Of a stretch of 64,000 nt of DNA, positions 14,236 to 25,316 are shown piece by piece. The notes beneath the pieces are model-generated. The model made no database searches. It worked only from the letters and a program-made list of their open reading frames with translations, and was not told where the DNA came from. Location: positions 12,397,641-12,461,640 of the forward strand of contig CP034996.1 of the NCBI GenBank assembly GCA_004026145.2, read 5' to 3'. The position numbers were made by a program, and so were the translations under genes. Each line of letters opens with the position of its first letter. Positions within the stretch are counted from its first letter, which is position 1. The stretch comes from Takifugu bimaculatus (lineage: Eukaryota > Chordata > Actinopteri > Tetraodontiformes > Tetraodontidae).

Positions 14236-15357
14236 GCTTCCTTTGAGCTTTTCTCCCAAGAATGAAGACTTTGGCGTCCTGGACCGTCAGCGCCAGAGGT
14301 TCAACGTCCCGGAACACTCGTGGCCAACTCTAAAGCTCTGATGCTATAGAAATCTACGAATTAATGATTAATTCCTGAGCACCTACTCGTGATTTCCCCC
14401 CCATTATTCTCAGTTCTATTTTCTGGGAGTGTTAAACAAACTGAGGTGAGGTCCAACCCTCCAGCTCGCTAATGACCGCAGACCTCCAGCCATCCGTCAC
14501 CACTTGACACCTGCGCTTTGAACGCTGTATCAATAACATCAAACTATGATTGATGGCCCTCAAGTCTCTCGCTTCGCCCCAGGGATGGTGGATGGAGCGG
14601 CCTAACGGGGAGGGGGTGGCGAGGGAGCATCACACTGACCCACAGAGGACCATTCTCCGCCGTCCTATCAGTAAAAGCTGTTTGCTCGTCCAACACCTGA
14701 GCCTGAGAAGACGTCACCGCTTTAACAAATGAGGCTGATATCAGGGCTTTATCTCCCCGGTGAAGGACCACCTCAAAGTTCGGGTCGCACCTACACAAGC
14801 ACCTTTTTTGTCACCTTTTGTGTGATGTTTTGAGGGGTTAGTTGTTTATTTTTTTTATTTTTTTGCACAGTTCTTGGTGAGTTCAGTGGTGTTTAAATAA
14901 AAACTATTTTCCTTGAATTATAAGAGAATTTTGTCTTTTCGAACATCAAAAACTGGTTTTATACTCTTTAAAAAAAAACTACACCCAAAGAAATCACTGT
15001 TTCACTTATTTTGTCACGTGCAATTGCACCTTTCTTGCATTCATCTCTCGTCTGTACTGGATTTTCATGTGTATTTTTTTAGAATAAGCTGCAGTTATAT
15101 TCAGAAAATAAAGTTAGAAATGCCATGCAAATATCATTCAAAGGTGTTTTTCTCCCTCTAATGATAAATTAGAGATTTTTTCAAAAAAAAAGCTGTCTTA
15201 TTAAACATAACCAAATTTTGTGCAAAGAACTAAAGTAATTAAGTCATTATTATACCTTTTAATTGTATTTATATTATAATTACCTTACCATAGTTTTTAA
15301 TCATTTTTTTCCTTACAAATAGACTAGTTGACGATAATTAACTCTGTTTTAACCCAC
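14236..15357. other. Spacer between the two claudin first exons
   Basis: No claudin exon 2-5 sequence and no other coding exon is seen in these 1.1 kb. The lower part is moderately GC-rich and could hold the promoter for the proximal first exon. The part from about 14800 to 15350 is AT-rich. The lack of further exons is the main reason to read the distal exon as an alternative start of cldn15 rather than a separate gene. Confidence 0.55.
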
Positions 15358-15586
15358 CTGGGAGAGCAAAAAGGGACGGAAAATCCCGACAGTTATAGAT
15401 TCCCGTTGAATCGCTCGCACACGACATCCAAAGATTCTCGTAGATTGTGGAGGTGGTTATGACACTGCCGTCCGTGGTGGATTCTTTCCAGTACTGGTCC
15501 TGCAGCGACACAAAAATCATGATCCACGCTGCAAATCCGAGGAAAAGTGCTGTCACCTCTAGGACATCTTTCATTGTGCAAGTCAT
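15358..15586 (-). CDS. Alternative first coding exon of cldn15, or orphan claudin exon
   Basis: This exon encodes TM1 and a complete claudin first loop. The start is MTCTMKDVLEV; an internal Met is encoded at 15574. The loop contains W, ITTSTIYENLWMSC and a second Cys at YNC, and the exon ends FPSLFALPG. It ends in the same phase as cldn15 exon 1, with one base of a Gly codon before a GTGGGT donor, so it can splice directly to cldn15 exon 2 to give ALPGYIQAS. Compared with the proximal exon its loop starts LQDQYWKEST instead of LPNRYWKVST, adding two acidic residues and losing one Arg. The known precedent is CLDN10, whose alternative first exons switch ion selectivity. It could instead be the remnant of a tandem duplicate. 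Confidence 0.7.
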
Positions 15587-17204
15587 CTACAGATGATTGT
15601 GATCCCTGCCTGTGCAGCTCTGCCTGCAACCTCTGCTATCTAATCACTTGCAGGTTCCCAGCTTCCCTTTGACCTGTTAAACGTAAACCTGCATCAATTT
15701 GAATATTGTTTTAAAGGCTGCAGCTTTATTATGTCGGCTATTCCCGCCCAAAATCGATTTCACATGGCTGACACGTTACCATAGAGATGAAAGTGTACAA
15801 TGAGCCTCCCCCTTTCCCTCTTTTTTTGATTGGCACTGGAGGCAGATGTAGCCTGAGTTGTCGTGGATGAATTAACTGCTGAGTCAGCACCTTCCAATCT
15901 AACTCTCGACTTATTGGAGTTTAATTGTGCACCCATCCCTGAAAGATGAGGATGACACAGATCATGGGGGTGTAATCCTGCCACGACTGTCACCTCATCC
16001 TCCTGCCTGGCCTGTGTCATCTTCTGAGGAACTGGTAGCCTCAGACTTTGAGGTCATCTCGAGTTCCGTGAGCAAACGCTGCAGGAGGGTGACTGATTGA
16101 AGGCCGAGAGGCTCTGCTTTAGTGCAGGTTAGGCATTAAAGGTGAAACAAAAGATGCCTTGAAATCCCCTTTCTTTGCAAGTCCATTTTTTATGCCGCGT
16201 ACATTAACGCCGACGGCTGCTCTTAGGAGAGGCGTTGACTTTGTACAGAGCTGTCAACCAAGACAAGTTGGACAAACATCTGGCTGCTCTTCTAATGGAT
16301 GACCATCACATGCACATAGACTGTGCAGCTGTGTGTATTCATATTGCAGATGTGTGTTTGAGGACATCTCCAGGAATCTTATCAAATGCGCATTCTCGAA
16401 ATGTAATCGCGAGCATGGTTCAAAGTACTGTCATGAACTTATCGGTACTAAAGCGTTGTTGTGGTTTGAGCCCATAATCCTTTGTTAATATTTTATTCCT
16501 GTGCCCTTCCCTCCTTTTCTCCGGTGTCCGCGCTGACCTTCCTGCTCAGAGAGAAGCTTTGTGATAAACACGCCTGAAGTGGTTTCCTGGTTCCATCTGC
16601 ATCCAGATGTCAATACTGCTGTTTTCACTTTCAATATACAGCGAACGTTGGAAACAAAGTCTTAGGAAAAATCGTAGATAGATACAACATTGATGTCAAT
16701 GAGCAAAGATGGCCGCGTTGTTAACTCTGACCCCCTCCCGGGTTTACAGTTTTCGCTGCGTTCATTGTTAGTTAGCACACAGAAATGAACATTAGAAAAG
16801 GCTCCTACACAGAATTTAATTGAACTATTATTGCAGCAACACTGGACAAGAATTAAAATGAAATTAAATTAAAGTGTACAACATGGGAATACAAACTTAG
16901 AATATGTATATTATATCTATACATGTAAGAAGGCAGCCGTGTTTACACCACAACAACAATGCAACAGCTCGGTGACATAAAACGTGCTCACAGGCACCGA
17001 ACGGAACCTGTTAATTAGCAGAGAGATGAACCAATGAAAGGAAGAATTAAGGACAATTAATAGAAAAATAATAGAATGTTGATTTATTTTTTTAAATGTA
17101 AAAAGAAAAGAGAATAAGTTTAAACGGTGGAACGAAACAGGCAGTGAAACCCCAGAAGGGACCGGATCCTACAGATTTAATCTCCAGTCATTCAATATGC
17201 TGCT

Positions 17205-17267
<63 letters not shown>

Positions 17268-18528
17268 GTTGTTGTAGCAGTAGATAATTGTTATCACTCA
17301 GATAAAATGATAAATATATACTAACTATTATTCAGCTACGGTTTCTCAATAATGTAGTTTTGCATTATTGTTATTGGTCCAATAATCAATAAATAAAGTT
17401 AAATATTGCATCACTGGAAAAATAACTTTATGCAGCCTTTCAGGCTATAAGCTAAATTTAGACCTTAGTTCCCATTTTGGGTTCAGTAATGTGTTCTCAG
17501 TGAAAGCTGTTCAAACAACAACGTATTTGATCAACTTTGTACAGTCGGCGTGAGTGTGTGTTCTATGACTGATGGAGTTTCGGTGAAGTCGATGCCTCAT
17601 TATGTTTCCATTAATCATTAGGACCGATAACCAGATTAATGATCCGTGTATCTCTCTTAATCACACAGGTCTTTGAAAATGGTTCACCTGCTGAGTAGTT
17701 GGCAGGTGTAATTATGGGATATTTCATCCATAATTGCAGGGGTTGGAATTAGAAAGAGAGGCCACGTCAAGACATCTGACATTGATGGATTTACACACAC
17801 CAAGAGGTGCACGGATAAGATCGAGATGTGTAAATGAAAGATCGGTTGGCCGCGCCTGGCTCAGGGTCATAGGTCAGAGGCTCAGCCTGTATCCACTGGC
17901 TCTGCCAGCTAAATCCAGCTTCTTGTTGATCTTGATTTACTGCCTCATTTACCTAATTATTGAAAGTTTATTGACAGTTTAAAAACAGCAATTAGTCTGG
18001 CTGATAGTGTACTCAAACCTTTTACCACTCTCAGGAAGGACATTTTCAGTCAGCATTTTGAGAATAATTCTATTAATATTTCTTTTATTTGGGAACAGAG
18101 GAACTTCAGAGATTCATATTTGCAGTACTTTATTCATGTTTACATCTACATTATTAAACAGTAATAACATGATGTCCTTTATAACACGTACAGCAAATAT
18201 TATAAGATTCATTGTGTTGCATAATGTAACAATGCCAGCAGAGGTTTTATTGCCTGATAAATAGTACGTGTGTTTGTTTAATATGTGGCTGCTATAGAAA
18301 AATATGAACATATAGATCTGATATCAGTTACCATGGTACCATGTTGACCAGGTCTGCATGTATATTATGTTTTCACCAGGAACACTATAAATACATCTAT
18401 GTACAGGTAATAACATGCACAACCATAGATAAATAATAAATAGCCACTAATTACAGGGTTGACAGGTTTTACAGAATAAAAATTGAGCGCACGCACTGTC
18501 TAATCTGGATTATTTTCTCTGCTACCGC
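15587..18528. other. Intergenic region between cldn15 and grk1
   Basis: No coding exon is recognised. The main landmark is a (TTG)n microsatellite at about 17207-17275. The remainder is AT-rich. The grk1 3' UTR probably extends into the upper end; the nearest minus-strand poly(A) hexamers are around 18246-18251 and 18124. Confidence 0.5.
17207..17275. repeat. (TTG)n trinucleotide microsatellite
   Basis: About 22 near-perfect copies of TTG, with one interruption near the right end. It is intergenic and shows no coding potential. Confidence 0.95.
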
Positions 18529-21161
18529 TCACAGAATCGCACATCCTCCACCTTTGGCCTCCACGTAGTTTGGGTCCAGGTCGTTGGGCAGTTTGCCGTT
18601 CTCTCCCCAGATGTTCAGCTCTCCAAAGACGCCCGTCTCAATCATCTCCTCCTGCCAGGGGATCGGGATTTTGCCGGAGGCAAAATCGGCGTAGAACTCG
18701 GTGTCTTTGTTGTCCAAGACCACGCCTTTGATGGTGCTGAAGGCGCCCACGTCGTCGATGTCTTTGGCGTAGACCATCTTAGGATCCGGGACAAACGGCG
18801 GCGGGAGCATTCCTTCAGAGAACCGGGAGGATTTTAATGCAATCAGACTGCAGATGGTGGAGGAGCGGATTTCTTTGGTTGCTCACCTGCTTCCAGGCGG
18901 CCCCAGGTGATCTCCTTGAAGAATGCCTGGCTCTTCAGCACGTCGCAGGTGTTGTTGCTGAAGCCGAGGCGTTTGGCCGGGTCCTTCTCCATCAGGCCCT
19001 CGCAGAGGTCCTTGCACTCTTTGGTGAACTTTGGGGTGTAGGAAACTGCATCGTTGAGGATCCTGCGAGCTACCTCCGTATTCTCAACCTGGATGAAAAC
19101 AAAGGGACACAACATTTCCATCATGTGAAGGACAGCGGTTGGTCGTGGAAATATATCCGGTACCTTCTCTCCTCGCACTCGGAAGGGGCCTTTGGCAGCG
19201 ATCATCTCGTACAGAGTAACTCCCAGAGTGAAGTAGTCCACTGTGTAGTCGTACTCCTTCTTCTCCAGCAGTTCTGGAGCCATGAAACCTGCAGCCACGT
19301 AGTTTTAAACATACAATGTGTCTACTTGAGAAGGTGGTCCTGAAATGCAGTATGTCCTAAAATACCGGAGTGTTCCACTCACCTGGGGTTCCAGCATATC
19401 CAGAGGTTTTGTCTTTGCCTGGTGGAAGTTCTACAGCCAGACCCAAATCTGACAGGCGGACATGTCCTGTGAGGAAAGAGGCATGAGACTGATTCTAATC
19501 ACACCCCAGTGGAGGATTCCATACAGAGATTTTTGTGACTTGACCCAAACAATTCTTCTTTCATTCTTGGGAGTTATTGGGGAGGTAGTACTGTGCTTTG
19601 CCCCAAACCCGGAGCTGGTGCTTTACCCCCTTTATTAAGATCCAACGTTATTAGCTAAGATGCCTGCACAGGAAGTTCTGGCAGATGATTTCAGGAGACA
19701 TATTTCCACCAATCAGAGGTGCACAAGTGGATGCAAGTGTTGATCAGAAAGGTTCACAGCATATTCTGGCCCTGATGACATCACAGTGGCTAAATATCTG
19801 CAGGGGGAGCTGTTCACCTGCATCATCCAGCAGAACGTTCTCTGGTTTCAGGTCTCTGTAGACGATTCTGTGTTGGTGGAGGTGCTCCAGCCCGCAGATG
19901 ATCTGGGCGGTGTAGAAGCACGCTCTCTTCTCATCAAAGCCTGGGTTTTTTTCATCCACGTTGTACATGTGAAACCTGTATGAAAGGTGGCAGCGAGTTA
20001 TCAAGGGATAGCCACATGTGTTACTCCTGAGGGCCTTGTTCATATGTTAGTTGTGAGGTTTATCTACCTGAGGCCGCTTAGGAGAGATTAGATAGAGTTC
20101 TGGAACTGCGAAGCACAGAAACAAATATGTAGCTGTGAGCACCTGAGATCGCCGCCATTCATGATGGTCATAACGAGGCACAGGTCGGTCTTGGTCTGGA
20201 AGGCGTACGCCAGCGACACGATGAAGCGACTGTGGACTTTGGCGAGGATGCGCTTCTCCACGATGGCCCCCTGAACAAGAGACGTGATGAGTACAAGTCA
20301 CAGCGGGACATGGTCCATCAGGTAGCATCTAGTCCAATTAAGAGAGGAAATGTAGCATTTTGCAAACATAAAGTGCAAAAAATGCAGGTAAACCTTTCTT
20401 CATGGAGCCACATCAGTAGAAATTGGATCATTTGGAACCTGTTGCAACAAAATCCACTTTACCTCATAGCCTTTGCGTTTCTTCAGCCTCTTTTTATCCA
20501 GTTTCTTGTTGGCGTACATTTTGCCCGTTGCCTTGGCCTGACATGCAAAAACCTCCCCAAAGCCCCCTTTGCCCAGGACCCTGAAGTCCATGAACCACTC
20601 CTCGTCGATAGGTTGACTCTCCAGCCATTTGAACTGAACGAATCTCAGGAAGTACATGCTGTTCTTGTAGGAGGCCATGGAGGTCTTCTCCAGGTGTTTC
20701 AGCACCTGCACCTCACTCTCCTTGAACAGATCGCTGCGGGCGTTCTTAAGATCTTCTTTCACTCGAGCTACGGCCTTTTCCTCCAGAAAGCTGCAAAAAC
20801 TCTTTGACGAGGACTCGTAGTATTTATTGACAAGTTTTTGGGCCTTCTGACCTCTTTCCTTCTCCTGGCAGACGTTGTAGTCTTCTATGTCTTTCCACAG
20901 CTCGCCGACATTTTTATGGGCCGCATCGCTGTTCAGAAACTGCTGGAAGAGGCGCTTGCCGATTGGCTGCTTGATACAGATGCTGTCAAAGGTCGTGTCT
21001 ATGGTGGACTTCATGGCTTGACAATCTCTGATGTGGGGGAGATTCAGCCTGGCGCGCATCTTCTTGTCACGCATGGTGGCCGCGGCAGCTCCATCCATGC
21101 TTCCACGGGCTGAAACATAGGCAGAGTTTGCCACCACCGTCTCTAAACCTCCGATGTCCAT
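18529..21161 (-). CDS. grk1: Rhodopsin kinase, GRK1
   Basis: GRK1 phosphorylates light-activated opsin in photoreceptors so that arrestin can bind. Seven exons join in phase: 21161-20463, 20270-20143, 19975-19818, 19466-19383, 19288-19164, 19088-18887 and 18812-18529, giving 559 residues (human 563). The N-terminus MDIGGLETVVANSAYVSARG is typical of GRK1. The RGS-homology domain covers about residues 55-175. The kinase has a Gly loop GKGGFGEV (197-204), ATP lysine K219, YRDLKPEN with catalytic D317, and DLG at 335-337 as in AGC kinases. The C-terminal extension includes PIPWQEEMIETGVFGELN. The protein ends in CAIL, a CAAX box whose Leu predicts geranylgeranylation. GRK7 is excluded by the N-terminus and by HMYNVDEKNPGF. 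I cannot separate grk1a from grk1b. Confidence 0.96.
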
Positions 21162-24100
21162 GGCTGCACCTGTGGATGCACGAAAGAAGGAATGGATGGT
21201 AAACAGAGTCAAGGCTTTCATAGAGCTCGCAATATTGTAGAGCCACGCAATAAACTAAATGGGAAACTCAGGCAGATCCATTTTTAGTCATTGTTTTTTA
21301 GTTGTCAGGTTATAACAGCAAAGCAGTCAACTTAATTAACTGGTCTCTCAAAGTTTTTCCATCACTGTGACTCTGAGTGAGCGAAGTCCCTGATTATTAC
21401 TAAATCTTTTTATAATGCAGGAAAATCCTTCTTTAAATGATTTATTTAATCCACAGTAAAATGATGACTATCATACTATTTTTATTTTATTTACTTCCAC
21501 TCATTTGCCTTTATTGAAGTAATATTTGTGATAAGAGATAACGTTCCTCGTGAGAAGATTAAAGCTGTTATACTGCACCCTGGTGGCCAGAACTATAACT
21601 GCCGCGTAAGGTGTTGACTTCCAAGACGTTTTGACCGCAGCTGCTGGATTCCTGCTCAACTATAATGGATAAACGGCCTCTCCTGTAGTTAAAACACCGA
21701 TTTTTTTTAAAATAACTTAAGAGACAATAGCTATAGATCTCATAAGTGTAGTGAAAGGTGTAGAAAAATGGCAGCTGCTTTAAAAAAAAAAATGGGACAG
21801 GAAATGCAAAGTGGATCTAAGGATTAGTATGTTAAGTCTGTGTAATTATTTCATGTAAATAAGCTGCTACGTCTTTACCTGGTACTGCCCGGTGCTGAAG
21901 CTGATACTCCTGGTTGCTCAGGCTTTCCTGATTTACATAACCCAATTAACACTGACTGTTGATACCTGAAGACTAATCTGAGAGGACGTCAACGCTAACT
22001 AATTAATTTAATGCTAACTACCGGTAATTAATCTTAGAGCTGTGCTAAGACTAAAACACAATTAACAATCTACTATTAGTTTGAAAAATCTAATCTGGCT
22101 GTTTAGATTGTGTCAAATGAGCAAAAAGCTTCCTGATTAATAGAATCTGTCAAATGTGCCCACTGGCCTAGTTAGGTGGAGTGGTCCGAACTAACATCTG
22201 CAACTGCAGAATCTTTGACATTTAGGAACCAAAGCTGCACACAGCCTTGATAAAATAGCACTTACCGTAGTTTCTTACTGCATTAAAAAGACAAATGGAA
22301 ATCCAGTGGCATTAAGTTAAACCCTGCAGAAGCGTCCAAATCAGATCTTGTTGTGTTTTCCCTCCATTAATCAAAGCAAACACGTGTCCTGTCCACGTCG
22401 TGGCATTTCTCTCCGTCTGTCCTTCCTCTCCCCCTTCTACCTACAGTGTGGTCTCCTGAAAAGGTTGTGATATCACATGAAATCCCTGGCAGGTCATTAG
22501 CTGGTGAGGATTACACCCTAACATTATTGGAGGGAGTAACCTGGGCGAGGCTATTAGTGTAACTGGACAGCAGGATGACTGAATGAGGACTCCTGCACTA
22601 ACAGAGAGGGCAGCTCCGACCGCTCACACTGAAATCCACATCTGCTCACATTTGCATTTTGACAAAGGAAATGGGCAGAAATATTCACGACAGAGCTTTG
22701 AATGATGGTTGACCACATGCAGAGCGTGAGTGTGTCTCGTGGGCAACTGCAGCGCTGAGTCATCTTTATTGTCTGGTGACACGCGAAACTTCTAAGATGT
22801 GCTAATACTTCAATGCTGTTGTCTGGAGGAGAAATAGAGAAATATATACACCCTATAAGATCCATTACTGTATGGGTGGGGATAAATTAAATCTGTAGCT
22901 ACATTTAAGGTGAGACGACTGGTGGAAAGAGAAGGATTTACTGTGGATCACGTAGCTTAAGCAGACAGAAACTGTGTCAAACTGCAGAGAATAATTGTGA
23001 CCAACACCACAGAAATGCTCCTGACAGTGGTTCTGCAAGACATCATACCTTTATTGTCGTATTAGAAGAATAGAATAAAAAATGATAGTGATGAATCAAA
23101 GTATACAAGAAGTTTTTTGCTCAAAATGGACCATGTAATGAGTTAAAAGGGGGCTGGAGGGAATGACCAAGTTAACTGTAGCTCATTGTGGTTCTTTTTT
23201 TTAACGTTTAAATAGGCTCTCTATTAACCAGAAAGAATTGAAAACTGCATTTTGTGGCCACAAAAAACTCACAGTAGGTCAACAGACCTTAATAGGAGGT
23301 AATCAGAGTAGCACAGCAACGTTAATGGTGAAAGTCACATTTTAAAATGGTTTTATTTAACAAAAGTAATGCAAGAACCCTTTAAAAATGAAAGAAAAAG
23401 TAATTTAGCTTAGGTCTATTTAAACCTAAAGGGATCACAAGCTAAAATCCTATTTAAAGGAGCTGGAGGTGAAACAGATTCTGTCAAGTCTAATCCAGCT
23501 CAGTGGCCAAGAGCAAACCCACCCATCCAGACGGGGAGTTTATTATCCCTCAGAAATAACGACAACACCTCAGAAAACATTAAAAATTATCTGTGTTGGA
23601 GTCATTCCTCCTCCGCAGTTCCTCATTTTCCACAATAGCCTGATGAGTGATGCGTCAGGGTTTTTAGATACATTTCTGTGTGGTTTAGTTTGTTCAGATA
23701 GAAATGTGTTATTTGCTGGCCTTATTAGTGCAGGATATAAGTGAAGCTCAGATGATTACGCAGACGTGGGTAGAAGCAGTGCTGGGAATCCTTTACTCTG
23801 TAATTGACTGTGACAGCAATGCTCTGCTGACCTACTATACTTCAGTTCCACTGCTTGGAGAAGATCAGCTGTCATTGCGGTGCCAACGCTAAAGTTGCAT
23901 TATCACATCTGAAGCAGGTGACGCTCTGAACGCAAAAACAGATTTCATGTTGTCATCGTAAATGAGGAGTTTCTTCAACAACTTATGGACGGGTGAGCTG
24001 ACCCTTGCTCTCAATCCTTAAACATGCACGAGGGGGCACACTGGGGCGCAATAAAGGACGCTCAGGGAATAAGTTAATTATATAAAAGAGGGAAATTTGC

Positions 24101-25316
24101 GTTTTCAACTACAGACGGGAGAAGTTTTAACGGACATTTTGTTATGGAATTTTCTCTTTCTCCCTTTGAAATTCTATTTGGGAAACATTTTTTTAATTTT
24201 GATAAACGAGATTTGCTGTACCGGGACTGGAAATATACAAATCGGCGCCATCTTGTGGCCACGCTTAGAAAAACAAATTCTCTTTTTGGAGGCGGACTAA
24301 AATGCATATTTGTTCTGGCCATAAGAGCAGCATATTTACGTAGGTTATGTTAGATACCTTGTTGGAGACCTTCACCTTTAATAACGAATTAATCTCAAAT
24401 TGACGATTGCATTGATTAGTTTTGTCATTTATTTCATGATTTTATCTCTCTTTAAATAAAGGTTGCGGTGATGAGGCTGAGAATGACGCCACTTCCGGTC
24501 CAAGTGATCATCTGAACAACTGTTGGTGTTCAGCACAACTGCTCAACACCTGAGGCTCATTTTTATATTGTTGCCAGGAAATCCAAAATGTCGTTACTGC
24601 ATCTGTAGGAATATGAATCGAACCCAAGGGGACAGCAGATCTACCCAATGAATGACGGCGCTGATGGCCTTGACGGCGCAAAGACTTTCTATTGGCTGAC
24701 AGGAGGATACGTCACACGCGATGCTTCCGGTGTCAGCACCAGGCTGAATGTGAGACATTTACGGCACCCTTAGAGTTTAGGGAAATTTGAATTCCACTCA
24801 TTCCGGCTTTTCATTTTTGGGCCTTACAGTGATGTTTATTATGAATTATTGTTTTTCTCCTGTAAAATGGTATACATAATAGTATAAAGTTAATATTGAA
24901 GACGTTATAAGCACAAAATAATTCAAAGTTAAATGACATCGTACAAGATCCCCGGAACGAAAGAATAATAAAAATGTACAGCCATTAGATGTTAAAATAG
25001 CAAAATAAACAAATAAACGACCTTAACGTTGATTATACCCCCGCTCTCTGTTCTGTTGTACAGTAAAGAAGTTGAAATCTTTCTGAATTCCAAGTTTACG
25101 TTACGTCATGAAGTAACCACGTCCACACCTTGATGCGCTGCTGTTTGACCACTGAGGAGCCAGCAGACGGAAATAGGACACAGCGGCTGTCTTCAGTGCC
25201 GCCACCGACCCCGGCCAACACAGCGGCCGCCCTCCCGACTTTCCCCCGCTATGAATTGCAGTCGTGTCTGGAAGCAGGCCTGAATTCCCCCGCATTTGCC
25301 CTCCCCACCCACCGCG
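21162..25316. other. Intergenic region upstream of grk1 and slc25a35
   Basis: No coding exon is recognised in 4.1 kb between two divergently transcribed genes. The grk1-proximal part (21.8-22.5 kb) has several CRX/OTX-like TAATC elements. Near 24480-24740 are two ETS motifs (CTTCCGG), a CCAAT box in reverse (ATTGG) and a CRE-like TACGTCAC, which together look like a promoter, probably of slc25a35 via a noncoding exon or of an unseen transcript. A one-mismatch CTCF-like motif lies near 21576. Confidence 0.45.
21821..22515. promoter_or_regulatory. Cluster of CRX/OTX-like sites upstream of grk1
   Basis: K50-homeodomain type motifs lie at GGATTAG (21821), CTAATCTG (about 21972), TAATCTTAG (about 22027), CTAATCTG (about 22090) and GGATTA (about 22509). 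They sit 0.66 to 1.35 kb upstream of the grk1 start codon. CRX and OTX proteins control photoreceptor genes through TAATCC-like sites. The motif matches are seen; function is inferred, and chance in AT-rich DNA cannot be excluded. Confidence 0.3.

Noticed and set aside
14019..15586. Two separate tandem claudin genes
   Set aside because: Only one set of exons 2-5 exists and none lies between the two first exons. A second complete gene is therefore not supported; alternative first exon or orphan remnant fits better.
20232..20807. 191-codon open frame on the plus strand
   Set aside because: It is antisense to grk1 exons 1 and 2, which encode clear kinase sequence on the other strand.
18529..21161. 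GRK7 (cone kinase) identity, suggested by the geranylgeranyl-type C-terminus
   Set aside because: The N-terminus, the HMYNVDEKNPGF segment and PIPWQEEMIETG all match GRK1, not GRK7.
22554..22865. 103-codon open frame on the minus strand upstream of grk1
   Set aside because: No domain, no splice context and no family resemblance; typical chance frame.
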